Source: Pseudomonas sp. R5-89-07 (lineage in GTDB: Bacteria; Pseudomonadota; Gammaproteobacteria; Pseudomonadales; Pseudomonadaceae). Taken from it: a DNA stretch of 64,000 nt. Under the pieces are notes generated by a model. It made no database searches, was not told where the DNA came from, and saw only the letters and a list, made by a program, of their open reading frames with translations. Below are positions 52,029-59,634 of the stretch, piece after piece (position 1 is the first letter of the stretch; every line of letters starts with the position of its first letter). Position numbers and translations under genes: made by a program. The stretch spans positions 5,208,001 to 5,272,000 of the forward strand of contig NZ_CP027727.1 of assembly GCF_003851685.1 (NCBI RefSeq), written 5' to 3'.

Positions 52029-52143
52029 GAAAAATAAACATCGAGTTCATTTTCTAACTTGTGACGTTCAACTAACCGGCGCAACTGAAGAATAAGACTA
52101 CAACTAAGGAAAAGCCTACACGCGCAAGTCAACGCATGGTTTA

Positions 52144-52171
52144 TTTGAATAGCTTTCCCGGCCAGTAAACT
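52144..52171 (+). promoter_or_regulatory. Candidate promoter giving a leaderless repressor mRNA
   Basis: TTTGAA (52144-52149) and TAAACT (52166-52171) are 16 bp apart. The A of the start codon is 9 nt after the -10 end, at the expected transcription start, and no Shine-Dalgarno is present. Confidence 0.45.
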
Positions 52172-52179
52172 CTGCGTTC

Positions 52180-52950
52180 ATGAATACATCAGGTGATCGT
52201 TTAAAAGCGCTACTACGGGAAGTTCATCTTTCCGCCTCCGACTTCGCCAAGAACCGCGGCGTCACGCCTCAGCACGTGAACAACTGGTTCAAGCGCGGCG
52301 TCCCCATGGGCCGACTCAACGAGATCGCAGAACTGCTGTGCGTCTCCAGCCGCTGGTTAAGCGACGGCCGCGGCCCCAAACACCCACCGGCCAACTACCT
52401 GTTGGACGGCCCCACCGCAAGGACTGCACCCGCCCGCGAAGACATCGGCAAATACCTCACAGGCCCCGCCTGCCGCCCGGAAAACCCCGACGTGGAGATC
52501 CCCCTCCACCCCACCTTCACCTCCACCGAGCGCATCCGCGTCTCCCAGCACACCCTCCAAACCCTCAACGTAGACCCCGACCGCGCCGTAGGCGCCTACA
52601 TGGTCGACAACAGCATGATCGACATCATCCAGCAAGGCGCCACCCTCGCCGTCGACAAAGGCCGCACCCAAATCATCGACGGCGAAATCTACGCCGTCGA
52701 ACACGACGGTATGCTGCGCATCAAATACCTCTACAACCGCCCTGGCGGCGGCCTGCGCATGCGCAGCCACAACGCCAGCGAACACCCGGACGAATACCTC
52801 ACCTACGACCAGCGCTTCGAGCAGAACTTCCAGATAGTGGGCTGGGTATTCTGGTGGTCCACCCTCAACAACCGCCGCCCACCGGTACCACTGGACGAAC
52901 ACCTGCTGGGCTGGGAAGGCTCTAAATCGGAACCGGAGGTGGGCAACTGA
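52180..52950 (+). CDS. S24-family HTH transcriptional repressor (CI/PrtR-like)
   Basis: This 256-aa repressor has an N-terminal HTH (about residues 5-60; ASDFAKNRGVTPQHVNNWFKRG) and a C-terminal S24 serine peptidase fold (about 130-235). The catalytic dyad is present as Ser145 (VDNSMID) and Lys182 (MLRIKYL), 37 residues apart as in LexA. No Ala-Gly or Cys-Gly bond is seen in the hinge (residues 60-140), so self-cleavage may differ or be lost. No phage genes flank it. Third-position C is very frequent. It may control distant genes; the target is unknown. Confidence 0.85.
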   Translation: MNTSGDRLKALLREVHLSASDFAKNRGVTPQHVNNWFKRGVPMGRLNEIAELLCVSSRWLSDGRGPKHPPANYLLDGPTARTAPAREDIGKYLTGPACRPENPDVEIPLHPTFTSTERIRVSQHTLQTLNVDPDRAVGAYMVDNSMIDIIQQGATLAVDKGRTQIIDGEIYAVEHDGMLRIKYLYNRPGGGLRMRSHNASEHPDEYLTYDQRFEQNFQIVGWVFWWSTLNNRRPPVPLDEHLLGWEGSKSEPEVGN

Positions 52951-53129
52951 GGTGAATATGGGTATCATGCGCCGCACATTTGGCAGGGGAATGGCTTCAC
53001 GCTGTTTGCCCTGTCAGGCAATGCGGAGGAGTTCCCGCAGATGCCCTACTATTCAGCCCGACGCAATGTGGGCTGAGCGATTTGAAGGCTGGTGAGGCTT
53101 GTCAAAAACAAGCTGAGGCAGTCCCCGAG
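52951..53129 (+). other. Non-coding or decayed stretch after the repressor
   Basis: The repressor frame stays open for 41 codons past its stop (to TGA 53074-53076), giving residues such as GFTLFALSGNAEEFPQMPYY. Short alternative ORFs also exist, for example from ATG 52957 after GAGGTG. None is supported well enough to call as a gene. Confidence 0.35.
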
Positions 53130-53153
53130 AAGCCGGCCACAAGCCGGCTTTTT
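53130..53153 (+). terminator. Intrinsic terminator
   Basis: AAGCCGGC-CACAA-GCCGGCTT plus a T run; 180 bp after the repressor stop and probably its terminator. Confidence 0.75.
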
Positions 53154-53171
53154 AATGCCCGTCGATCCAGC

Positions 53172-53201
53172 TCAATTGTCCAACAGCCGCTGGACAATTG
53201 A
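53172..53201. repeat. Perfect inverted repeat, 11-bp arms
   Basis: TCAATTGTCCA, 8-nt loop, TGGACAATTGA. Lies between the repressor and the convergent small gene, 43 bp from the latter's stop. It may be a terminator arm or a protein site. Confidence 0.6.
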
Positions 53202-53243
53202 ATGCTAAAAAAAGCGGGCCTTCGCTCAGCCTTTAAATCCGCG

Positions 53244-53480
53244 TCATGACCGCTGCAAACACCCCACAGCCCGATCCGCCACCATCTTCGCCATCTCCAC
53301 CAAATGCATCACCGCTCTCTGCGGAGCAGCCATCGGCTCCCCGAGCACTTGGGATGTCGCCACCGCACAGTGCAACAGCTCAGCCACCTGCACCCAGGCG
53401 TCCTCGAAGCTCAATTCTTCATTTACGGTAAATGGCTTGGTCACGGGCGACGACAATGACTCTGAACAAACGTTGTCCAT
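53244..53480 (-). CDS. Small DUF3077-like protein
   Basis: This 78-aa protein has the pattern FTVNEELSFEDAWVQVAELLHCAVATSQVL followed by an amphipathic helix (APQRAVMHLVEMAKMVADRAV), resembling small Pseudomonas DUF3077 proteins of unknown function. TTGGAG lies 8 nt before the ATG at 53480, so it is likely expressed. The long structured leader upstream is described separately. The family call is from pattern memory. Confidence 0.7.
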   Translation of the reverse strand: MDNVCSESLSSPVTKPFTVNEELSFEDAWVQVAELLHCAVATSQVLGEPMAAPQRAVMHLVEMAKMVADRAVGCLQRS

Positions 53481-53720
53481 AGCAAAAACTCCAATCGATA
53501 ATGTGGAGCTGCCATTTCCCGCGACTAAACGAAAGGCGGCAGCTGTACGCAGGTTAGTCGACCGGTCGATTGGGAACCCGGCGCACCCGAAGGTGCCCTG
53601 CGCACAGCCACCATAAGATGCAGGCGAAGGGATGCCTGACTCATGAGTTGCTTATGCGCCAATCGAATCCGGGCGACTAAACCCGATCACTGAATAGGCA
53701 GTGACGATCCGCAGCCTAGT
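53481..53720 (-). ncRNA. Structured 5' leader with alternating pairings (candidate cis-regulatory RNA)
   Basis: Read on the minus strand. In 5'-3' order it has: a hairpin TCACTG/CAGTGA; copy 1 of TTTAGTCG...TCGATTGG (53683-53659); a branched stem GCATAAG/CTTATG enclosing CAGGC/GCCTG; a GCACC-TTCG-GGTGC hairpin; a middle segment CCAATCGACCGGTCGACTAA (53572-53553); a stem AGCTGCC/GGCAGCT whose loop holds the second TTTAGTCG (53529-53522); and a second TCGATTGG that runs into the Shine-Dalgarno GGAG. The middle segment is complementary to both flanking copies, so only one pairing can form at a time. Confidence 0.6.
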
Positions 53721-54061
53721 CACCCATTCCCGCTGGCGCAATGCGCTTGGGATTCTCTCGGAAACGTCCTGCAAATGAAAGGGATCCGCCCTGCCGGCCC
53801 TTTAAAATCAGCGCATTTTCACGCTTTGTGTTCCCCCCACCCACTTGTGTGTTCCGGTGACACGCCCCCGCTGCTTCCCCCATTCAATAAACACCAAATG
53901 AAACGTCCTACACACATATCTAAACAAACCGTTTAAACCCGAATCGCCCGCATTCCTCGCCGTTTGGCCCAGAAGCTGCTTATTGCACACCGTACAATAA
54001 AACCGGCTTTAGCCGGGCCAACACCCATCACCGCTGCTCACTGCAGCTCGGGGGAATGCTG
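53721..54061. other. Intergenic region between the leader and the permease
   Basis: No gene seen. It holds a short CCGGCT/AGCCGG hairpin near 54003-54016 and must contain the divergent promoters of the small gene and the permease, neither of which is clear by eye. Confidence 0.5.
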
Positions 54062-55459
54062 ATGTCCACATCACCGCTTCACTCTTCCAACCATGGTTTG
54101 TCGCGCTCGCTTAAAGAGCGCCACGTCATGTTGATCGCGATCGGCGGCATTATCGGGGCCGGTTTGTTTTTGGGGTCGGGCAAGGCGATTGCCACGGCGG
54201 GGCCGGCGTTGTTGCTGGCATATGCGTTGTGTGGGGGGATGGTTTATCTGATTGCGCGGGCGCTGGGGGAGTTGTCGTTGTATCGGCCGAGCAGTGGCTC
54301 GTTTGCGACCTATGCCGAGGAGTTTCTGGGGCCGCGGGTGGCGTTTATCACGGGCTGGTCGTACTGGATGATCTGGATTCTGGTGGGGGTGCTGGAGGTT
54401 ACCGGGATTGGTTTGTTGATGAAGTATTGGTTCCCGGAGTTGCCGCAGTGGATTCCGGCGTTGGTCACGGTGGGCGTGTTGATGGTGATCAATCTGTTTG
54501 CGGTGAAGACGTTCGGCGAGGTGGAGTTCTGGCTGGCGTTGATCAAGGTGCTGACGATTGTCGGGTTGATTGGGGCGGGGTTGGCGATTCTGCTGTTTGG
54601 GCTGCCAACATCGGCGCCGACGACGCCTTCGGTGACCAATCTGTGGCGCCATGATGGATTTTTTCCGAATGGCTGGAGCGGCTTCTGGTTCGCGGTGCCT
54701 GTGGCTGCATTTACCTTTGCGGGGATCGAGGTGGTCGGCCTGGTGGCGGCGGAAACGGCTGAGCCGCAGCGCACGTTGCCACGGGCGATCAACAGCATTT
54801 TGTGGCGGATGGCGATTTTTTACCTGGGGTCCATTGCGGTGATCATGGCGCTGTATCCGTGGAATCAGATCGACACGGCGCAAAGCCCGTTCGTGATGGT
54901 GTTCGACAGTATCGGCATGGGCGTGGCGGCCGGGTTCATCAACTTTGTGGTGATCAGCGCGTTGGCGTCTTCGTGTAATACAGGGCTGTTTGCCACCAGC
55001 CGCATGCTGTTTGCGCTGTCGCATATCCAGCAGGCGCCGCGTCAGTTGCAGGTGTTGAGCCCGCGCCAGGTGCCGGCCCGTTGCCTGATGGTGTCGACGG
55101 CGATTTTGCTGGTGGGGGTGCTGCTCAATTATCTGATTCCGGAGAGCATTTTCAGCCTGTTGATGACCGGGATTCTGGGCCTGTTGATTTGGGTGTGGGT
55201 GGTGATCATCGCGGCGCATATGGCCTATCGGCGTAAGGTGCAGCGCTGCACGTTGGGTGAGGTGCATTACCGCCTGCCCTGGCCCAAGGTCAGCAGTGTG
55301 CTGGTGTTGGGCTATTTGACGGTGCTGGCGGTGTTGGTGATCCGCGACCCGGAAACGCGCGCGGCCGCCTATGTGGCGGCGGCGTGGTTTGGGTTGTTGA
55401 TGCTGGTGTATCCGAAACCTGCCGCATCGAAGGGGGTGAGTGATGTCTGGAACGCTTGA
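54062..55459 (+). CDS. Amino acid permease (APC superfamily, AAT/GabP type)
   Basis: The 465-aa twelve-span transporter begins LKERHVMLIAIGGIIGAGLFLGSG, the AAT-family signature, with FAGIEVVGLVAAETAEPQRTLPRAIN in helix 6. It probably imports an amino acid or amine by proton symport. It overlaps the aminotransferase by 17 bp, so the imported compound is the likely aminotransferase substrate. GGGGGAA lies 5 nt before ATG 54062. Codons ending in G and T (GTG, TTG, GGG) are much more common than in upstream genes, hinting at a separate history. Confidence 0.92.
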   Translation: MSTSPLHSSNHGLSRSLKERHVMLIAIGGIIGAGLFLGSGKAIATAGPALLLAYALCGGMVYLIARALGELSLYRPSSGSFATYAEEFLGPRVAFITGWSYWMIWILVGVLEVTGIGLLMKYWFPELPQWIPALVTVGVLMVINLFAVKTFGEVEFWLALIKVLTIVGLIGAGLAILLFGLPTSAPTTPSVTNLWRHDGFFPNGWSGFWFAVPVAAFTFAGIEVVGLVAAETAEPQRTLPRAINSILWRMAIFYLGSIAVIMALYPWNQIDTAQSPFVMVFDSIGMGVAAGFINFVVISALASSCNTGLFATSRMLFALSHIQQAPRQLQVLSPRQVPARCLMVSTAILLVGVLLNYLIPESIFSLLMTGILGLLIWVWVVIIAAHMAYRRKVQRCTLGEVHYRLPWPKVSSVLVLGYLTVLAVLVIRDPETRAAAYVAAAWFGLLMLVYPKPAASKGVSDVWNA

Positions 55460-56714
55460 GCTCACGCGTTGCCTTCAGCGCTATATCCGCGCCAACCCCA
55501 ACAGTGCACGCCAATTGGAGTGGGCCGCGCGGGTGATGCCCGGCGGTAACACGCGCTCGGTGCTGTTCTATGAGCCGTTCCCGTTGGTGATGAGGGGCGG
55601 CAGCGGCTGCTTTCTCAACGATCTGGACGGGCACCGCTACGTTGATTTCCTCGCGGAATACACAGCGGCGCTGTATGGGCACTCCCATCCGGTGATCACC
55701 CATGCGTTGACCAAGGCGATGGCGAACGGGCTGAACCTGAGCGCACACACCGAATTGGAGGCACGGCTGGCGACCCTGATTGTGGAGCGCTTTGCTTGTA
55801 TCGAGCAGGTGCGCTTTACCAACTCCGGTACCGAGGCGAATCTTCTCGCGTTGGCGGCGGCAAAGGCCTACACCGGACGCAGTGCAATCATCGCGTTCAA
55901 CGGCGGTTATCACGGCGGTGTGTTGAGCTTTGCCGGGGCGAACACGGCGATGAATGTGCCGCATCGTGTGTACCTGGCCGACTACAACGACATGGACAGC
56001 GTCGAGCGCTTGCTGCATGAGCATGTCGATATCGCGGCGATTTTGGTGGAGCCGATGTTGGGCGCCGGCGGCTGTATCTGCGCCCAGCCGGGCTTTCTCC
56101 AAGGGCTGCGTGAAAGGAGCCAGGCCCATGGCGCATTGCTGATTTTCGATGAAGTGATGACCTCGCGCCTGGCACCCGGCGGTCTGCAGGAAAAACTCGG
56201 TGTCACGCCGGACCTGATGACCCTGGGCAAGTACATCGGTGGCGGCATGCCGTGCGGCGTACTGGGTGGGCGAGCGGACATCATGGCGCAGTTCGACCCT
56301 CGCCAGGGGTGCCTGTCCCATGCCGGCACCTTCAACAATAATGTGCTGACCATGGCGGCGGGTATCGCGGGTCTGGAGCAGGTGTACACCCGCGAAGCGG
56401 CGCTGGAACTCAATGCCCGCGGCGACGGCTTGCGCGAGCACCTCAACGAAGTGCTGGCGCCCCTGGCGATGCAATTTACGGGGCAAGGTTCGGTGATGAA
56501 TCTGCATCCCACGGGCGTCCCGATTCGTCGCCCCTCGGATCTTCCAACGCACCGCAACCACCTGCGCGACCTGTTCTTCTTTCACTTGCTCGAATGCGGT
56601 ATCTACAGCGCGCGACGCGGGTTGTTCGCGCTGAGCCTGCCGCTGACTGACCGCGAACTGATCCGGCTGATAACGGCTACGCATGGGTTTGTCGAGCGCT
56701 ACGGCGGCGATTGA
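55443..56714 (+). CDS. Class III aminotransferase of the beta-phenylalanine aminotransferase type
   Basis: The 423-aa fold-type I PLP enzyme has SGTEANLLALAAAKAYTGR, GGYHGGVLSFAG, FDEVMTSRLAPGGLQ and the PLP lysine K263 in TLGKYIGGGMPCG. The segment MPGGNTRSVLFYEPFP with Arg38 and DFLAEYTAALYGHS closely recalls the Variovorax beta-phenylalanine aminotransferase (memory, not an alignment), where that Arg binds the substrate carboxylate. It is therefore read as a beta-amino-acid:2-oxo-acid aminotransferase giving a beta-keto acid. It is distinct from the HemL at 3327. Confidence 0.85.
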   Translation: MSGTLELTRCLQRYIRANPNSARQLEWAARVMPGGNTRSVLFYEPFPLVMRGGSGCFLNDLDGHRYVDFLAEYTAALYGHSHPVITHALTKAMANGLNLSAHTELEARLATLIVERFACIEQVRFTNSGTEANLLALAAAKAYTGRSAIIAFNGGYHGGVLSFAGANTAMNVPHRVYLADYNDMDSVERLLHEHVDIAAILVEPMLGAGGCICAQPGFLQGLRERSQAHGALLIFDEVMTSRLAPGGLQEKLGVTPDLMTLGKYIGGGMPCGVLGGRADIMAQFDPRQGCLSHAGTFNNNVLTMAAGIAGLEQVYTREAALELNARGDGLREHLNEVLAPLAMQFTGQGSVMNLHPTGVPIRRPSDLPTHRNHLRDLFFFHLLECGIYSARRGLFALSLPLTDRELIRLITATHGFVERYGGD

Positions 56715-56789
56715 CGGCTGCCGCGCAAGAGCGACAGCGAATCGGTGAACCGCTATCCTTTCGCCGTCGCTCAACCGGAACCCACCACC

Positions 56790-57518
56790 ATGACCAGCAA
56801 GACCGCAAACCCACGGGGCAGGCGTAAAAAGGCCGCTGGCGCAGACACACAAAGCCCGTTGAACAAAGACACCATCATTGCCGCCGCACTGGCGTTGATC
56901 GACCGCGACGGCCTGGACAAATGCAGCCTGCGCAACCTGGCAAGCAGCCTGGGCGTTTACCCCACGGCCATCTACTGGTACGTCTCGTCCCGCGAATTGT
57001 TGCTGAGCGAAGTGCTGGCCAAGGTGCTGGAGCATGTCGCGCCAGAACCTGCGCAGCGCTGGCAGGACTACCTGCGTGCGGCGATGGTCAACTGCCATGA
57101 TGCCGTGCGCCTGCATCCGAACATCGCGCCGTTGTTGGGTTCGCAACTGGTGTCCAACTCCAGCACGGACTTCACGTTGGTCGAGGGCGTGTTGGCGGCC
57201 TTGCAGCAGGCCGGCTTCAGGGGTGCCGCTCTGTCCGGCGCCTACAATACGTTTATCGCCGCCCTCGCCGGCTTCACGACGCTGGAGTACGCGCCGCTGC
57301 CGGAGAATACCGAGGCATGGCAACACCAGGTGCAGGAAAGCCTGCGCGCCGTCGACCCGCAACAGCACCCCACCCTGGCGCAGAATATGGACCAATTGAG
57401 CAATCGCGGGTTCAGCCTGCGCTGGCAGAACGGCGTGGACGCGGCGCTGGATGAAAGCTTTGCGTTTTATGTCGACACCATTCTCTGCGGCCTGGAAACT
57501 CTGGCCGCCCGCCGCTGA
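56790..57518 (+). CDS. TetR-family transcriptional regulator
   Basis: The 242-aa regulator has a Lys/Arg-rich N-terminus, a TetR HTH (about residues 30-75; ALALIDRDGLDKCSLRNLASSLGVYPTAIYWYVSSRELL) and a TetR_C-like ligand domain. It lies between the aminotransferase and the CoA ligase, 31 bp before a perfect palindrome that overlaps a promoter. It probably represses the downstream genes and responds to a pathway intermediate. The ATG at 56790 fits; the frame opens at 56745. Confidence 0.9.
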   Translation: MTSKTANPRGRRKKAAGADTQSPLNKDTIIAAALALIDRDGLDKCSLRNLASSLGVYPTAIYWYVSSRELLLSEVLAKVLEHVAPEPAQRWQDYLRAAMVNCHDAVRLHPNIAPLLGSQLVSNSSTDFTLVEGVLAALQQAGFRGAALSGAYNTFIAALAGFTTLEYAPLPENTEAWQHQVQESLRAVDPQQHPTLAQNMDQLSNRGFSLRWQNGVDAALDESFAFYVDTILCGLETLAARR

Positions 57519-57549
57519 AAATTCGCACAGCAAAACCGGAAACCCTCAC

Positions 57550-57568
57550 AATTGTACGACGTACAATT
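57550..57568 (+). promoter_or_regulatory. Candidate TetR operator
   Basis: AATTGTACGACGTACAATT: perfect 8-bp arms around GAC. It covers the -35 element of the promoter next to it and follows the tetR gene. Confidence 0.75.
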
Positions 57569-57580
57569 TGCCGCTACAGT
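57552..57580 (+). promoter_or_regulatory. Candidate sigma-70 promoter of the CoA-ligase operon
   Basis: TTGTAC (57552-57557), 17-bp spacer, TACAGT (57575-57580), 57 bp before the GTG start. Confidence 0.55.
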
Positions 57581-57636
57581 CTGTCACGCAAGAGCACCCC
57601 ATGACCCAATAAAAAGAACGTCAGAGGTCTTTTATC

Positions 57637-59634
57637 GTGGCAACAGCATTCCATTGTGTGGCCCAGGGCGAACTGCTCTGGCAGCCCTGCCCTGAGCGTC
57701 TTCAACACGCCCACCTCACTCATTATCTGGATTGGCTGCGCCACCAACGCGCGCTCAGATTTGCCGATTACCATGGGCTATGGCAGTGGTCGGTCGATAA
57801 GCCGGAGGCGTTCTGGCAATCGATCTGGGATCATTTCCAAGTGCAGGCCAGCAGCCCTCACCAGGCGGTGCTGGGTGCCCGCGCAATGCCGGGGGCGCAG
57901 TGGTTTCCTGGCGCGCAGTTGAATTTCGCCGAACACATTTTGCGCAATGAGCAAGACGGCGACGCGCTGCTTTACCTGAATGAAACCACCGGCCTGCAAG
58001 GCTTGCCCTGGGCCGAATTCGCCGGCCGGGTGCGCATGCTGGCGACCTGTTTACGCGAGCTGGGGATCGTGCCGGGTGATCGGGTGGTGGCCTACCTGCC
58101 GAACATCCCCGAGGCAATGATCGCGCTATGCGCCTGCGCGGCTATCGGTGCGGTATGGGCCAGTTGCTCACCGGATTTCGGCGCGCAGGGCGTGCTGGAT
58201 CGGGTGCGGCAATTGTCGCCCAAGGTGCTGCTGGCGGTGGACGGTTATCGCTATGGCGGCAAGGCGTTCGATCGACGCGAACAGGTACGCTGCATCGCCC
58301 GCGAGATGGACAGTATCGAGCACGTGATCGTGCTGTCGACGCTGTTTCCCGATGAACCGCTGACGCTGGCCAACGCCATCGACTGGCAGGCATTGCACCG
58401 GCGTCCTACCGTGCCCGCAGCCGATTTCCATTGTGAACAACTGCCCTTCAATCACCCGCTGTGGGTGCTGTTTTCTTCCGGTACCACCGGGCTGCCCAAG
58501 GCCATCGTGCACAGCCATGGCGGTATTCTGCTGGAGCAATTGAAGACGCTGCACTTGCACGTGGACCTGCACCCCGGTGAAGCGGCGTTCATCCACACCA
58601 CCACCGGCTGGATGATGTGGAACACCCTGTTCAGCACCTTGCTCTGTAGGGTGCGGCCAGTGCTGTACGACGGTCACCCGACCTGGCCACACATCGACAC
58701 GCTGTGGCACATTCTTGAAGACAGCCGCGCCAGTTTCTTCGGCACCAGCCCCACCTACATCGAACTGATGAAGCGCCACGACGTAGTGCCCTGCGAGCGT
58801 TTTGACCTGAGCGCGCTGCGCACCGTGATGCCGGTGGGCTCGCCGGTTTCGCCAGGGTGCAACGCCTGGTTCTATCGCAACCTCAGCGCCGATGTGTGGG
58901 TGGCCACCGGCAGCGGCGGGACGGATATCTGCACGGGGCTGGTAAGTGGCGTGCCGACCCTGCCGGTGTATGCCGGTGAGATTCAGGCCCGCGCCCTGGG
59001 TGTGGATGCCCATGCGTTTGACGAACATGGCCGCCCGGTGGTTGATCAGGTCGGCGAGTTGGTGGTGACTTCGCCCATGCCGTCGATGCCGGTGTGTTTC
59101 TGGAATGATTCGGGCGGTGAGCGCTACCGGGAAAGCTATTTCCAACCCTGGCCTGGGGTGTGGCGCCATGGGGATTTTTTCCTGCTCAATGCCCGCGGAG
59201 GCTGCCAGGTGCTGGGGCGCTCGGATGCGACCCTGAACCGCTTTGGCGTTCGGATCGGTACAGCGGAGATCTACCGGGCCCTGGAGCCGCTGGCGGAAAT
59301 CGAAGACGCGCTGATCGTGAACCTGGACTTGCCCGAGGGCGGTTTCTTCATGCCGCTGTTTGTGCAACTGCGTCAGGGTGCGGTACTGGACGAAGCCTTG
59401 CGCGAGCGCGTGCGCGATTGTCTGCGGTCGGCCTGCACACCCCGGCATGTACCGGACCAGATCCTCGCCGTGCCGCTGATTCCTCTGACGCTTACCGGTA
59501 AAAAAATGGAAGTGCCGGTACGCCGAATCCTGATGGGGCATGACCCAAAAACGGTCGCCAATCCCAGCGCCATGCGCAATCCACAGGCATTGGCGTTTTT
59601 TGTCGAATACGCCAGCCAAAGGCGCCAACCATGA
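57637..59634 (+). CDS. Acetoacetyl-CoA synthetase-like acyl-CoA ligase
   Basis: This 665-aa ANL-superfamily enzyme has the ATP loop SSGTTGLPKAIVHSHGG (about residue 285), TGWMMWN, GSGGTDICTG, the hinge GRSDATLNRFGVRIG and the C-terminal lysine region TGKKMEVPVRR. Length and motifs match acetoacetyl-CoA synthetases, which activate beta-keto acids. Next to a beta-amino-acid aminotransferase it may trap the unstable beta-keto product as a CoA thioester. It begins with GTG (57637), GAGG upstream, and overlaps the next gene by 4 bp. Confidence 0.9.
   Translation: MATAFHCVAQGELLWQPCPERLQHAHLTHYLDWLRHQRALRFADYHGLWQWSVDKPEAFWQSIWDHFQVQASSPHQAVLGARAMPGAQWFPGAQLNFAEHILRNEQDGDALLYLNETTGLQGLPWAEFAGRVRMLATCLRELGIVPGDRVVAYLPNIPEAMIALCACAAIGAVWASCSPDFGAQGVLDRVRQLSPKVLLAVDGYRYGGKAFDRREQVRCIAREMDSIEHVIVLSTLFPDEPLTLANAIDWQALHRRPTVPAADFHCEQLPFNHPLWVLFSSGTTGLPKAIVHSHGGILLEQLKTLHLHVDLHPGEAAFIHTTTGWMMWNTLFSTLLCRVRPVLYDGHPTWPHIDTLWHILEDSRASFFGTSPTYIELMKRHDVVPCERFDLSALRTVMPVGSPVSPGCNAWFYRNLSADVWVATGSGGTDICTGLVSGVPTLPVYAGEIQARALGVDAHAFDEHGRPVVDQVGELVVTSPMPSMPVCFWNDSGGERYRESYFQPWPGVWRHGDFFLLNARGGCQVLGRSDATLNRFGVRIGTAEIYRALEPLAEIEDALIVNLDLPEGGFFMPLFVQLRQGAVLDEALRERVRDCLRSACTPRHVPDQILAVPLIPLTLTGKKMEVPVRRILMGHDPKTVANPSAMRNPQALAFFVEYASQRRQP

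Noticed and set aside
52338..52925. Arg/Pro-rich frame inside the S24 repressor
   Set aside because: It is a +1 shadow caused by very C-rich third positions.
52980..53201. 73-codon plus-strand frame ending within the inverted repeat
   Set aside because: It runs through a strong intrinsic terminator and an inverted repeat, and shows no recognisable domain.
52180..53243. Prophage or tailocin remnant
   Set aside because: Only a repressor is present. No integrase, att repeats, structural or lysis genes were seen around it.
55290..57533. 747-codon minus-strand frame across the aminotransferase and tetR
   Set aside because: It covers three well-supported plus-strand genes, shows no domain and has shadow-type composition.
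58168..59628. Minus-strand frame opposite the CoA ligase
   Set aside because: It is a shadow of a gene with all ANL motifs.
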